NCBI GenBank assembly: GCA_964384945.1
Contig: CAYLMK010000037.1
Span: 1-37,980, forward strand
DNA: 37,980 bases
Direction: 5' to 3'
Source: S015-6 sp964384945
Lineage (GTDB): Bacteria > Desulfobacterota > DSWW01
Of this stretch, positions 1 to 7,683 are shown in pieces. Position numbers and translations under genes: made by a program. Positions within the stretch are counted from its first letter, which is position 1. Each line of letters opens with the position of its first letter. Under the pieces are notes generated by a model. That model saw nothing but the letters and a program-made list of their open reading frames with translations, was not told the origin of the DNA and did no database searches.

Positions 1-6
1 TCCCGT

Positions 7-57
7 GAGATGAGAAGATAGGGAATTCAGCCGGTTAGCTGACCCCTTACTCATCTC
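7..57 (+). other. Long imperfect stem-loop, probable 3' part of an unidentified RNA or leader
   Basis: Three nested helices can be drawn. Positions 7-14 (GAGATGAG) pair with 50-57 (CTCATCTC), 20-23 (AGGG) with 44-47 (CCCT), and 27-31 (TCAGC) with 38-42 (GCTGA), closing a 6-nt loop. The structure stands about 20 nt upstream of a strong terminator on the same strand, so it is probably the 3' portion of a transcript that begins before the window. I cannot assign it to tRNA, tmRNA, 6S, SRP or RNase P RNA from what is visible. The trailing GGCACCA looks tRNA-like, but no T-arm precedes it. Confidence 0.35.
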
Positions 58-77
58 CTCTTCGGCACCAGGAAGAA

Positions 78-111
78 AACCCCGCAGGGTCATTCCGCTG
101 CGGGGTTTTTT
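78..111 (+). terminator. Rho-independent terminator
   Basis: A perfect 10-bp stem is formed by AACCCCGCAG (78-87) and CTGCGGGGTT (98-107), with a 10-nt loop. A run of T follows on the plus strand at 106-111. It would end whatever transcript enters from the left edge. The opposite strand also has A-rich flanking sequence, but the T-run favours plus-strand use. Confidence 0.85.
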
Positions 112-209
112 ATTGGAGGCAGACACCATCGGCGGGGGGGACCCTACGCAACGGGAAGGGTGGCTAAAGGAAAGGGGCGGATCGGTCGATTCAGGATCTA
201 AAGGGAACG

Positions 210-224
210 TTTTGTCGGACAAAA
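210..224. promoter_or_regulatory. Perfect 15-nt palindrome upstream of the small Cys-rich gene
   Basis: TTTTGTC (210-216), a central G, then GACAAAA (218-224) form a perfect 7-1-7 palindrome that ends 6 bp before the ATG at 231. It lies where a ribosome binding site or operator would be. No Shine-Dalgarno is visible there, so it could bind a regulator or fold in the mRNA. No T-run or G+C-rich stem suggests a terminator. Confidence 0.4.
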
Positions 225-230
225 TATTCG

Positions 231-458
231 ATGCGACGCCGCCAAACCGCAGAGATACGGAAGCCTGCCGCCCTGGAAGAATGCCGCGGCTGTTCCTGCC
301 CGTCCGAAGAACCCTGCCGGGTGGAGAAGCTCGTCAACCGCGTGCTCTTCGTGCACGCGGCACACGCCTTCCTCTGCCACAACCGGACCTCGTTCGGCGA
401 CTCCTACATCTGCCGGTGTTCGGTCAGGAGGGAGATCTTCCAGCGCACCGGGCTGTAA
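231..458 (+). CDS. Small cysteine-rich protein of unknown function
   Basis: The frame encodes 75 residues with seven cysteines at 18, 21, 23, 29, 49, 61 and 63, arranged as CxxCxC...C...C...CxC. This pattern is unlikely in a chance frame and suggests a metal or Fe-S site. The middle (about 33-48) is a hydrophobic helix-like stretch rich in H and A, and the C-terminus has a conserved-looking CRCSVRREIF segment. I recognise no named family. No good ribosome binding site precedes the ATG, and a perfect palindrome occupies that position. The gene is the only plus-strand gene before the tRNA at 23.1 kb and converges with valS. It has no signal peptide, so it is probably cytoplasmic. A chance frame remains possible, but the cysteine spacing argues against it. 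Confidence 0.5.
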   Translation: MRRRQTAEIRKPAALEECRGCSCPSEEPCRVEKLVNRVLFVHAAHAFLCHNRTSFGDSYICRCSVRREIFQRTGL

Positions 459-493
459 GACGGCCTTCCGGGGAATCCCCTCCTTCGAGCCTT

Positions 494-509
494 CCGCCTT
501 CGCAGGCGG
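494..509. repeat. Short GC hairpin between converging genes
   Basis: CCGCCT (494-499) and AGGCGG (504-509) form a perfect 6-bp stem around a 4-nt loop, between the end of the small Cys-rich gene (458) and the end of valS (564). No T-run follows on either strand, so it is at best a weak or factor-dependent termination or 3'-stabilising hairpin. The rest of 459-563 shows nothing else. Confidence 0.35.
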
Positions 510-563
510 GCCCTGTCCTGCGGGACCGTGGCTTCCTTTCCCACAGGAGCCTGCACACGGCAG

Positions 564-3500
564 CTAGCCGCCAAGGGCCTCGAGGCTCTTGTCCAGCAAG
601 GCCATCTGTCCGGCCAGGTCAGCGACCCTGCGACGCTCTTCCTCGACAACCGCCGCCGGGGCTTTTCCGAGGAAGCTCGGGTTGGCAAGCTTCTTCCTGC
701 TCGCCTCGAGCTGCTTGTCGAGCTTCTTCCTCTGTGCCTCAAGCCGGCTCCGCTCTTTCTCCGGATCGAGCACGCCGCCCAGGAAGATCTCCATGTCACC
801 GATCACCAGGCCGGCCGCGTTGATGGGGCGTTCCACGTCCTCGCCCACCCGCAGATCGGAGAGCCTCGCCAGGAAGAGGATCAGGTGCGTGTTCCGCTCG
901 AGCACAGGGAGAACAGCACCCGAGGTCTTCACCGCCGCAGGGAGTTCTTTGGCCGGAGGCACCTGGTAGCGGGACCGCAGCTCGCGCAGGCGGCCGATCA
1001 CCTGTTTGACGCGCTCGAACTCCGCCTCCAGGGCCTCGTCCTCCCAGGCAGCGCAGGGCTGCGGCCACGCAGCCAGCACGCACAGGTCTGAGGCGGGAAG
1101 TTCCTCGGCGACGCCCCGTCTCGGCGCCTGGGCATTCAGGCAGCTCCAGAGCTGCTCGGTAATGAAAGGCACGAACGGGTGAAGCAGGCGCAGCACCTGG
1201 TCCAGGCCGACGGCAAGCACCTGACGTGCGATCGGGGCCTCGCTCCGGTCACGCATCCGCGGCTTGACGAACTCGAGGTACCAGTCGCAGAACTCGCCCC
1301 AGAAGAAGTCCCGGGCAGCCGCTATGGCCGAAGAGGGGCGATAGCCCTCCAGGTGGCCCGTGACCTCGCGAACGGCCTTGGACAGTCGCGAGAGAATCCA
1401 GCGGTCCTCGGCCTTCAGGCGGCCCGCCTCGAGAGGATCGAAACCGAGGTCGCCCAGGTTCATGAGGGCGAAGCGGGCGGCGTTCCAGAGCTTGTTGCAG
1501 AAATTCTTTCCCACTTCGAACCGGTCGCTGAAAACACGGGTCGCAGGCACGTCCGGCATCGTGCCGAGCACGTCGAATTCCCCTTGGCAGGAGGGGCAAA
1601 GATACGTGAAGATCGTCCGGCCGTGCCGCGCGTCCGTGAGCTCGACCACGGTTCCGCAGGACGGGCAGAGAGCCTGAACCGGAAGGCGCACATCCTGCAT
1701 GCCCGTCTCCATCGAACAGATCAGATAGCGCATGGCGTCGGCGCCGTACCGCTCGATGATATCCACCGGGTCGATGCCGTTTCCCTTGCTCTTGGACATG
1801 GTTACGCCGTTGCCGTCGAGGATCTTGGCGTGGACGAAGCAGTCCGTGAAGGGGACGTCCCCGTGGTTGTACAGGCCCATGATCACCATGCGGGCCACCC
1901 AGAGGGTGATGATGTCGCGGGCCGTAACCAGGCAGGATCCGGGATAGTAGTAGGGAAAGGAATCCTCGCGGCCCTCGATTCCCCCGAGCGGCGTCTGCCC
2001 TGCCTCCACTGGCGCGCCTGCCGGATCGGGCCAGCCGAGAGTGCTGAAGGGCCAGAGGGCGGAGCTGAACCAGGTGTCCAGAACGTCCGGATCCTGCTCC
2101 AGGCCGAGCGCGCTCAGCTTGTCCCCAACCACCTCTTCGGCGCGGACATTTCGAAGGCACACCTGCACCTCCAGTTCGCCGCCCTCCTGCGCAAGCGCCA
2201 GCTCGAGGGCCTTCTCCGGGCCGTTCTGGTTCCCGGAGGAATCGGCAATCCAGAGGTGCAAGTCCCCGTCGGCCTCCTTCGGCATCCCTTCGAGGATCCG
2301 TTTCAGCTCGTCCGAACTCCTGCAAACCCTCGTCCACACCGGAATTCGGTGACCCCACCAGAGCTGGCGGCTGATGCACCAGTCCCGTTTCTCCTGGAGC
2401 CAGCCTACGTATCCGCTCGCGTACCGTTCGGGATGGAAGGTGAGCATGCGGTCGGAAGGCGTCTTCCAGCCGCCACGAACGGCGTCGATCGCAGCCTGTG
2501 CCAGACCGGCGGCCCGGAACTCGTTCGAGCCGCCCCGGCCGCACACGATGCCGCCTTCCACATCCCCCATCCTCACGAACCACTGCTTGGAGAGGTAAGG
2601 CTCGACCGGCGTTTTCGAGCGGTCCGAGTGGCCGATCTCCACCTCGCGCTCCTCGACGCGTTCCAGGAGTCCCTGCGCCTCGAGATCGCGAACGACCCGC
2701 TCCCGCGCATCGAACCGGTCGAGGCCGGCGTACGGCCCTGCATTCTCGTTCAGCGTGCCGTCCGGACGAAGGATGTTGAGGATGTCGATCTCGTGCGCGT
2801 GGCGGCGCCACACGTCGTAATCGTTGGGATCGTGGGCCGGCGTGATCTTGACGCAGCCGGTCCCGAGTTCGGGCTTGGCCCATTCGTCCAGAATAAGCGG
2901 TATTCTGCGATGGAGAAGGGGCAGCATGACCTTTCTGCCGGCCCTTGCCATCTCGACCAACTTTTCCAGAGCTGCCAGCCTGCCGCTGCGGACCTCCCGC
3001 AGGCGCGCCAGCTCGGCCTCGGCCTCCTCCCGGTCCCGAGCCGCGGATTCGGAAACCCTGCGCTCCTGCTCGACGATCCGCTCCTCCAGGGCGCACGCAG
3101 GACTCGGATGACACGCCACCGCAGTGTCGCCCAGCATGGTCTCGGGACGCGTCGTCGCCACGATCACAAACGCCGGCTCCCCGGGCTCCGGATCGACCAC
3201 AGGGTAGCGCACGTACCAGAAACGGCCGGCCACCGCGTCGTGGTACACCTCGTCGTCCGCCACCGCGGTCTGAAGCTGGCAGTCCCAGTTCACGAGACGG
3301 TCGCCCCGGTAGATCAGGCGATCCGCAAAGAGGCGAAAGAAGCTTTCCCTCACGGCGGCACTGCAGACCGGGTCCATGGTGAACCGCTGCCGGTCCCAGT
3401 CGGCCGAGCAGCCCATCTCCTGCTGCTGCCGAACGATCCGCTGCTGGTACTCGTCCTTCCATGCCCAGATCCGCTCCACCAGGGCCTCGCGACCGATGTC

Positions 3501-3827
3501 GTGCCGCGTCTTTCCCTCCAACTCGAACAAGCGTTTCTCCACCACCGCCTGGGTGGCGATTCCGGCATGGTCCGTTCCCGGCTGCCAGAGCGTGTTGTCC
3601 CCCTTCATCCGGTGCCAGCGTATGAGCAGATCCTGCATCACGTTGTCCATGGCGTGGCCCATGTGCAGGGCCCCGGTGACGTTGGGCAGGGGCATCATGA
3701 TGACATACCGACGGCCTCGGGGACGCTCGTCCGGAAGGGCGGCGAAGGCGCGCGCCTCCAGCCACCGCCGCATGATCTCGCCTCGAAACTCGCTCGGCTC
3801 GTAGGTCTTCGGAAGTTCCGTCCCCAT
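564..3827 (-). CDS. valS: Valyl-tRNA synthetase with large insertions and an extra zinc ribbon
   Basis: This cytoplasmic class I synthetase charges tRNA-Val and edits misactivated threonine. The HIGH box is HMGH (55-58) within PLPNVTGALHMGH, and the KMSKS box is TMSKS (676-680). The editing domain has ATTRPETMLGDTA (224-236) and later ITPAHDPNDYDV. The anticodon-binding domain follows, and a C-terminal coiled coil (DPEKERSRLEAQRKKLDKQL region) ends the protein. At 1087 aa it is well over the 951 aa of E. coli ValRS. The extra length lies in a charged coiled-coil insert at about 244-297, another insert before DPDVLDTWFSS, and a CPSC...CPSC zinc ribbon (C721, C724, C744, C747) between KMSKS and the anticodon domain. 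I placed the start at the ATG at 3827, which has GGAG upstream and begins MGTELPK, rather than at an open-frame extension. It lies 89 bp after a small membrane protein gene and is the last gene of the minus-strand run. Confidence 0.97.
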   Translation of the reverse strand: MGTELPKTYEPSEFRGEIMRRWLEARAFAALPDERPRGRRYVIMMPLPNVTGALHMGHAMDNVMQDLLIRWHRMKGDNTLWQPGTDHAGIATQAVVEKRLFELEGKTRHDIGREALVERIWAWKDEYQQRIVRQQQEMGCSADWDRQRFTMDPVCSAAVRESFFRLFADRLIYRGDRLVNWDCQLQTAVADDEVYHDAVAGRFWYVRYPVVDPEPGEPAFVIVATTRPETMLGDTAVACHPSPACALEERIVEQERRVSESAARDREEAEAELARLREVRSGRLAALEKLVEMARAGRKVMLPLLHRRIPLILDEWAKPELGTGCVKITPAHDPNDYDVWRRHAHEIDILNILRPDGTLNENAGPYAGLDRFDARERVVRDLEAQGLLERVEEREVEIGHSDRSKTPVEPYLSKQWFVRMGDVEGGIVCGRGGSNEFRAAGLAQAAIDAVRGGWKTPSDRMLTFHPERYASGYVGWLQEKRDWCISRQLWWGHRIPVWTRVCRSSDELKRILEGMPKEADGDLHLWIADSSGNQNGPEKALELALAQEGGELEVQVCLRNVRAEEVVGDKLSALGLEQDPDVLDTWFSSALWPFSTLGWPDPAGAPVEAGQTPLGGIEGREDSFPYYYPGSCLVTARDIITLWVARMVIMGLYNHGDVPFTDCFVHAKILDGNGVTMSKSKGNGIDPVDIIERYGADAMRYLICSMETGMQDVRLPVQALCPSCGTVVELTDARHGRTIFTYLCPSCQGEFDVLGTMPDVPATRVFSDRFEVGKNFCNKLWNAARFALMNLGDLGFDPLEAGRLKAEDRWILSRLSKAVREVTGHLEGYRPSSAIAAARDFFWGEFCDWYLEFVKPRMRDRSEAPIARQVLAVGLDQVLRLLHPFVPFITEQLWSCLNAQAPRRGVAEELPASDLCVLAAWPQPCAAWEDEALEAEFERVKQVIGRLRELRSRYQVPPAKELPAAVKTSGAVLPVLERNTHLILFLARLSDLRVGEDVERPINAAGLVIGDMEIFLGGVLDPEKERSRLEAQRKKLDKQLEASRKKLANPSFLGKAPAAVVEEERRRVADLAGQMALLDKSLEALGG

Positions 3828-3916
3828 CGCTGCAGACTCCTTGGAGCGGATCAAGGCAGTCCATGCCTGTCCGCAGAATTCTTGTCGGGCAAACGCAAGA
3901 AGGATAGGGAACCCTC

Positions 3917-4309
3917 TCAAGCCGTGTCAAGCCGGGCTCGCGGGTCGTTGAGGAAGACCATGCCGTAGGCCGCCCCGAAGAACACATACGTAAGAACCAT
4001 GAGCCAGCCGAGGACGTTGAAGACCCCGATGCACTGGCCCCACAGCAGCGCGGCGGCTCCGACGCCGAAGCCGATCAGGCAGCCAAGGGAGACAAGTCGC
4101 TGGGTTTCGAGGCTCTTCTGCCTGGACAGCCAGGTGATCACGCCGAAGCAGAGGAACTCCCCCCCCAGCATGCGTGCCAGAACGATCCCGGTCTCGTTCA
4201 TCTCGGCGCCGTAGACACGTGACAGGATCAGTCTTGGAAACATCGTGAAGAGCACCCCGAAGGGCAATGCCACAACGCTGTTGAGGCCGAGCACGGTTCG
4301 GATGGGCAT
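3917..4309 (-). CDS. Small four-helix membrane protein, unknown function
   Basis: The 130-aa protein is mostly hydrophobic, with about four membrane segments near residues 7-30, 40-62, 73-92 and 96-118, and a short charged C-terminus. The ATG has GGAGAGG upstream at good spacing. I recognise no family with confidence; several small bacterial integral-membrane families of this size are similar in layout. It sits upstream of valS and downstream of an AT-rich stretch that probably contains its promoter, so it may be co-transcribed with valS. No catalytic motif is visible. Confidence 0.75.
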   Translation of the reverse strand: MPIRTVLGLNSVVALPFGVLFTMFPRLILSRVYGAEMNETGIVLARMLGGEFLCFGVITWLSRQKSLETQRLVSLGCLIGFGVGAAALLWGQCIGVFNVLGWLMVLTYVFFGAAYGMVFLNDPRARLDTA

Positions 4310-4319
4310 CGAGCCTCTC

Positions 4320-4385
4320 CAATATTGTTAATGTTATACTTTACTTTATGTTCTTAATATATTGAAACACAAAAATATTCAATCC
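4320..4385 (-). promoter_or_regulatory. AT-rich upstream region, candidate promoter
   Basis: This stretch is strikingly AT-rich in an otherwise GC-rich window and lies directly upstream of the minus-strand membrane protein gene. On the minus strand it contains TATAAC (about 4333-4338), a plausible -10, but no convincing -35 at 17 bp. The remaining bases to 4511, which is about 200 bp without a gene in total, show nothing else recognisable. Confidence 0.35.
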
Positions 4386-4511
4386 ATTTTTTCAGACGAT
4401 ACTGCCCGCCCCTCACGAGGCATTCTCGACGCCGGCGGACTCTCACTATCCGAACCGGCATGGAAGAAGTCAAGATTTGAGAACGCGGTCCCTTCTTGGA
4501 CAGGAATGATC

Positions 4512-5150
4512 CTAGGAACGGACTCCCCCGGGAGGGGTCTGGCTCGAGGGGAAAAGCGTGGAGTTGCTGCCCGCATTCGCTTCCGTCTGTGAGCGTTGCA
4601 TCGTCTCTCCCAAAGGGACGAACGAAAGGTTTCCCTTCGCTCCCTCCCTGTAGAGGCGAAACAGGAGCCGGAAGGACGGGCTGAAGGCCTCGGGATCGGC
4701 GGAAACGGCCGCCTCCACCTCCTCGCAGCCGAAGAACCGCCCCTCGAGGATCTCCGCAGGATTCGGGGTTGGGTCCGGGTCCGTTTCTTTGCTTCGAACC
4801 TCGAAAAGCACGCTGTGTTCCATGCCCGTCCTCTCGGAGCCGAGGACCTTCAGGACGGGCTCGGGGCGGCCCCTCACGCCGATCTCCTCCTCGAGTTCCC
4901 TGCGGGCTGCGTTTCCGTAAGACTCTCCGCTTTCCACATGTCCGGAGGCGGAGCAGTCCCATTTCCCCGGATGCTCGGCTTTCCCAAGGGACCTTCGCTG
5001 CAAGTAAATCCTGCCGGACGCGTCGAACAGGAACACGTGCACGCTTCGGTGAAACAACCCCCTGCGGTGTATCTCACCGCGCTCCAGGGTCCCGACGACG
5101 CGGTCGTCGGCATCCGATACGTCCAGCATCTCGGTTTCTTGATCGGCCAT
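4512..5150 (-). CDS. Nudix hydrolase, IPP-isomerase-like/YfcD-like
   Basis: This 212-aa Nudix-fold protein has the box GHVESGESYGNAARRELEEE, followed by IGV, which matches GX5EX7REUXEEXGU. The N-terminal part (DVSDADDRVVGTLERGEIHRRGLFHRSVHVFLF) resembles the YfcD/isopentenyl-diphosphate isomerase subgroup, which hydrolyses or isomerises a diphosphate substrate. The exact substrate cannot be read from sequence. The start chosen is the ATG at 5150; a TTG at 5171 is possible but would overlap the upstream gene. The last 35 or so residues are polar and low in structure and look like a tail beyond the usual domain end. The gene begins 4 bp after the DUF5658 gene stops, so the two are probably co-transcribed. 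Confidence 0.85.
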   Translation of the reverse strand: MADQETEMLDVSDADDRVVGTLERGEIHRRGLFHRSVHVFLFDASGRIYLQRRSLGKAEHPGKWDCSASGHVESGESYGNAARRELEEEIGVRGRPEPVLKVLGSERTGMEHSVLFEVRSKETDPDPTPNPAEILEGRFFGCEEVEAAVSADPEAFSPSFRLLFRLYREGAKGNLSFVPLGETMQRSQTEANAGSNSTLFPSSQTPPGGVRS

Positions 5151-5154
5151 GGCT

Positions 5155-5757
5155 CTAGGAGACGAGGGCAAAGAGGTAAATGTGGTTCAGCACGATGATG
5201 AAGTAGATGACGAAAACCACGCCGAGCAGGTATTTCACGATGGGAAGATTCTTGTGCAGGCACAGAACCGTCAGGCAGAGGGCGGTGAGAATATACTTGA
5301 CATTGAAAAAGACCCGGGGGCTCATTCCGAGGAAGAAATCCATGATCGGATTCAGCTCCTCGGCATCGTTGACGTGGACGTGGTGCAGGGTGAGAAATGC
5401 GTCCGCTACGCCCAGCAGGAGAATCGCCATCAGGAGGATGAAGAACCGTGCGCTGTACTGATCCACATAGAGATGCCGCCTCTTGTCTTCCTCCCTGCGC
5501 ACCTGTTTTCTTCGGCCGTGGACGGTGTACCTGCTCAGGATCCTGGTCGGACTCCGCCTGCGGTCCGGCAGCGTCCTGCGTCTCGGGGGCTTCTCTGCGA
5601 TGTCTCTGTCAGGGCTCTGAGCCAACGAATCGACTCCTTCCGCCCGGTGGTCCCGGTGATCTCCCCTGGGAGTACCGGGGGCCTTCTCGTGCAAGCTTCT
5701 GCCCGCTGCCGGGAGAGGCCTTCCTGGGGAAAGGAATGCCGGGTTGCTCTTCCCCAT
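5155..5757 (-). CDS. DUF5658-type membrane protein
   Basis: The C-terminal 100 residues hold three hydrophobic segments. They include the motif of a helix ending in ADAFLTLHHV followed by ELNPIMDFFL, which I recognise as DUF5658 (function unknown). The first 90 residues are rich in R and P and look unlike a conserved domain, so the true start may be internal, for example a GTG in the KQVRREED segment. The ATG at 5757 has only a weak AGGT nearby. The gene lies between greA and the Nudix gene on the same strand. A membrane location is clear, but the role is not known. Confidence 0.7.
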   Translation of the reverse strand: MGKSNPAFLSPGRPLPAAGRSLHEKAPGTPRGDHRDHRAEGVDSLAQSPDRDIAEKPPRRRTLPDRRRSPTRILSRYTVHGRRKQVRREEDKRRHLYVDQYSARFFILLMAILLLGVADAFLTLHHVHVNDAEELNPIMDFFLGMSPRVFFNVKYILTALCLTVLCLHKNLPIVKYLLGVVFVIYFIIVLNHIYLFALVS

Positions 5758-5798
5758 CTACCTGGGATCGGCAGGTCTCGTCCGAAGGTTAAGCGGCC

Positions 5799-6272
5799 TC
5801 AGGAGAATCGAATCGCCTTCACCTCGTACGAACGAGTGCCTCCGGGCGCCCTTACCACGGCCTCGTCCTCCACTTCCTTTCCGATGAGGGCCCGGGCCAT
5901 GGGAGAGTGAATGGAGATCTTGCCCTGTTTTACGTCCCCCTCGTCCGGGCCGACGATCTGGACCCGGATTTCCTCCCCTGTGTCGAGATCCTCCAGATCA
6001 ACGATCGCTCCGAAGACCACCCTGTCCGAGGTCAGCTTCGAGGGATCGATCACCTCGGCCCGGGCCAGCTTGTCTTCGATCTCTCGGATCTTGGCCTCCA
6101 GGTGCCCCTGCTTATCCTTGGCGGCTTCGTATTCGGCGTTCTCGCTCAAATCCCCGTGGGCTCGCGCCACTTCGATTTCTCTGGCGACTTCGTACCGGTC
6201 TTTGGACTTCAGGCGCTTCAGCTCCGCCTTGAGATTCTCGTACCCTTCCTGCGTCATCGGAACTCGGTCCAT
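5799..6272 (-). CDS. greA: Transcript cleavage factor GreA
   Basis: GreA rescues backtracked RNA polymerase by stimulating cleavage of the nascent RNA 3' end. The 157-aa protein has the full layout: an N-terminal antiparallel coiled coil (about 8-76) whose tip carries the acidic pair D41 and E44 in AHGDLSENAEYEAAK, then the C-terminal FKBP-like domain (80-157) with SIHSPMARALIGKEVEDE. Length is typical (E. coli 158 aa). The ATG start has AGAGGA upstream. It follows pyrC by 45 bp, and a GCGGGA/TCCCGC hairpin (6289-6307) lies in the gap. Confidence 0.97.
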   Translation of the reverse strand: MDRVPMTQEGYENLKAELKRLKSKDRYEVAREIEVARAHGDLSENAEYEAAKDKQGHLEAKIREIEDKLARAEVIDPSKLTSDRVVFGAIVDLEDLDTGEEIRVQIVGPDEGDVKQGKISIHSPMARALIGKEVEDEAVVRAPGGTRSYEVKAIRFS

Positions 6273-6317
6273 GTCATCCTCTTCGCCGGCGGGAAGGATT
6301 CTCCCGCGACGCTCTCT

Positions 6318-7667
6318 CTATTGCGCTCCAACGGCCCTCGTGGTTCGCCCCTCGAGGGAACTCCTGTCTTCGTACACGACTTCTCCTGCCACCATGGTCA
6401 GAACCGCCTTTCCTTTCAGGAGCCAGCCCTCGAAGGGGCAGTTCCTGCCCTTCGAATAGAAAGCGTTCGCATTCACATGAAAGCTGCGGGCCGGGTCCAC
6501 GATCACGAGGTCCGCCCTCCCCCCGACCTCGAGCGTGCCGGCATCCAGCCCCATGGCCCGCGCGGGCCCGTGCGTCAGAAGCTCGATCGCCCGGACCAGG
6601 CCGATCCGCTCCCGGTGGACGAGGGAGAGAATTACCGGCAGGGTCGTCTCCAGCCCGATCACCCCGAAAGGCGCCAGCGGCAGCGGACCCGCCTTCTCGT
6701 CCGGGTGATGAGGTGCGTGGTCGCTCGCCACCGCGTCGACCGTTCCGTCCCGCAGGCCCTCCTGGAGGGCAAGCAGGTCCTTGGGCGCGCGAAGGGGCGG
6801 GTTCATCTTGGCGTTCGAGCCGAGCCGCAGGACCGCGCTCGCATCCAGCACCAGGTGGTGGGGCGTCACCTCTGCGGTTACGTGGATCCCCTTTTCTTTG
6901 GCGCCCCGGATCATTTCCATCGACCGTTCCGTGCTCACATGGGCCAGGTGGAGGCGCGCCTGCGTATCCCATGCGAGCGCCAGATCCCGGGCCGTCATCA
7001 CCTCCTCCGCCGCGTGGGGGATTCCCTTGACGCCCAGCTTCTCGGCGACCTCCCCCTCCTGGACCACGCCCCCGCGGGAGAGCCGCTCGTCCTCACAGTG
7101 AGAAATGGTCGGGCACCCGAGATCCAGCGCCTTCTGCATGGCCCGCCTTGCCAGGGAGGCATCCATGACCGGACGCCCGTCGTCCGAAAACGCGACCGCA
7201 CCCTCTCGCCGGAGATCCTCCAGAGGGGCCAGGCTCCTGCCCTTTTGTCCGCGGGTGATCGCACCCACGGGATAAACACGCACCACCGCTTCGGAGGCGA
7301 TCCTCTCCTTCAGATCGCGGATCACCGAGGAACGATCCAGGCAGGGGCTCGTGTTGGGCATGGTGAGCACCGTCGTGAAGCCGCCCGCCGCAGCCGCCCG
7401 CGTTCCGCTCGCGAGGCTCTCCTTGTGTTCCTGGCCGGGGACCCGCAGATGGACATGGATATCCACGAGCCCGGGGAAGAGGTGCCATCCCTTCAGGTCG
7501 AAGATCTCCAACTCCCCATCCTCTCGCCTCCAGGACGGGTAGGGGGCCAGCGAGGAGGCGATCCGCTCGATCCTTCCGCCGCGCACGAGCAGGTCCCGCT
7601 CCCCGAAGATCCCCTTCGCCGGATCGACGAGCAAGGCCTTCGCAAACAGGAAATCGCGGGTTCTCAC
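6318..7667 (-). CDS. pyrC: Dihydroorotase (type I, PyrC)
   Basis: The enzyme cyclises carbamoyl aspartate to dihydroorotate in pyrimidine synthesis. The 449-aa protein has the metal-binding motif DIHVHLR (69-75; H71, H73) near the N-terminus, typical of the class I amidohydrolase form. It also has GGFTTVLTMPNT, SHCEDERLS and LAHVST (metal histidines), and SDHAPHHPDEK, which carries the catalytic aspartate. It is therefore likely active rather than a PyrC' pseudoenzyme. The start is GTG, 16 bp after the lepB stop, with GGAGG about 11 nt upstream. No pyrB neighbour is present here, although class I dihydroorotases often sit next to it. It is probably co-transcribed with lepB and greA. Confidence 0.96.
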   Translation of the reverse strand: MRTRDFLFAKALLVDPAKGIFGERDLLVRGGRIERIASSLAPYPSWRREDGELEIFDLKGWHLFPGLVDIHVHLRVPGQEHKESLASGTRAAAAGGFTTVLTMPNTSPCLDRSSVIRDLKERIASEAVVRVYPVGAITRGQKGRSLAPLEDLRREGAVAFSDDGRPVMDASLARRAMQKALDLGCPTISHCEDERLSRGGVVQEGEVAEKLGVKGIPHAAEEVMTARDLALAWDTQARLHLAHVSTERSMEMIRGAKEKGIHVTAEVTPHHLVLDASAVLRLGSNAKMNPPLRAPKDLLALQEGLRDGTVDAVASDHAPHHPDEKAGPLPLAPFGVIGLETTLPVILSLVHRERIGLVRAIELLTHGPARAMGLDAGTLEVGGRADLVIVDPARSFHVNANAFYSKGRNCPFEGWLLKGKAVLTMVAGEVVYEDRSSLEGRTTRAVGAQ

Positions 7668-7683
7668 GCGATCGCGCCTCCGG

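Noticed and set aside
45..70. tRNA-like 3' end (CTTCGGCACCA) at the left edge
   Set aside because: No T-arm consensus or pairing acceptor strand precedes it; the bases just upstream belong to a different hairpin.
1179..3968. Long plus-strand open frame opposite valS
   Set aside because: It is antisense to a certain valS gene, has no recognisable domain, and such frames are common in GC-rich coding DNA. The same holds for long plus-strand frames opposite 8159-11413, 12282-15056 and 16734-20015.
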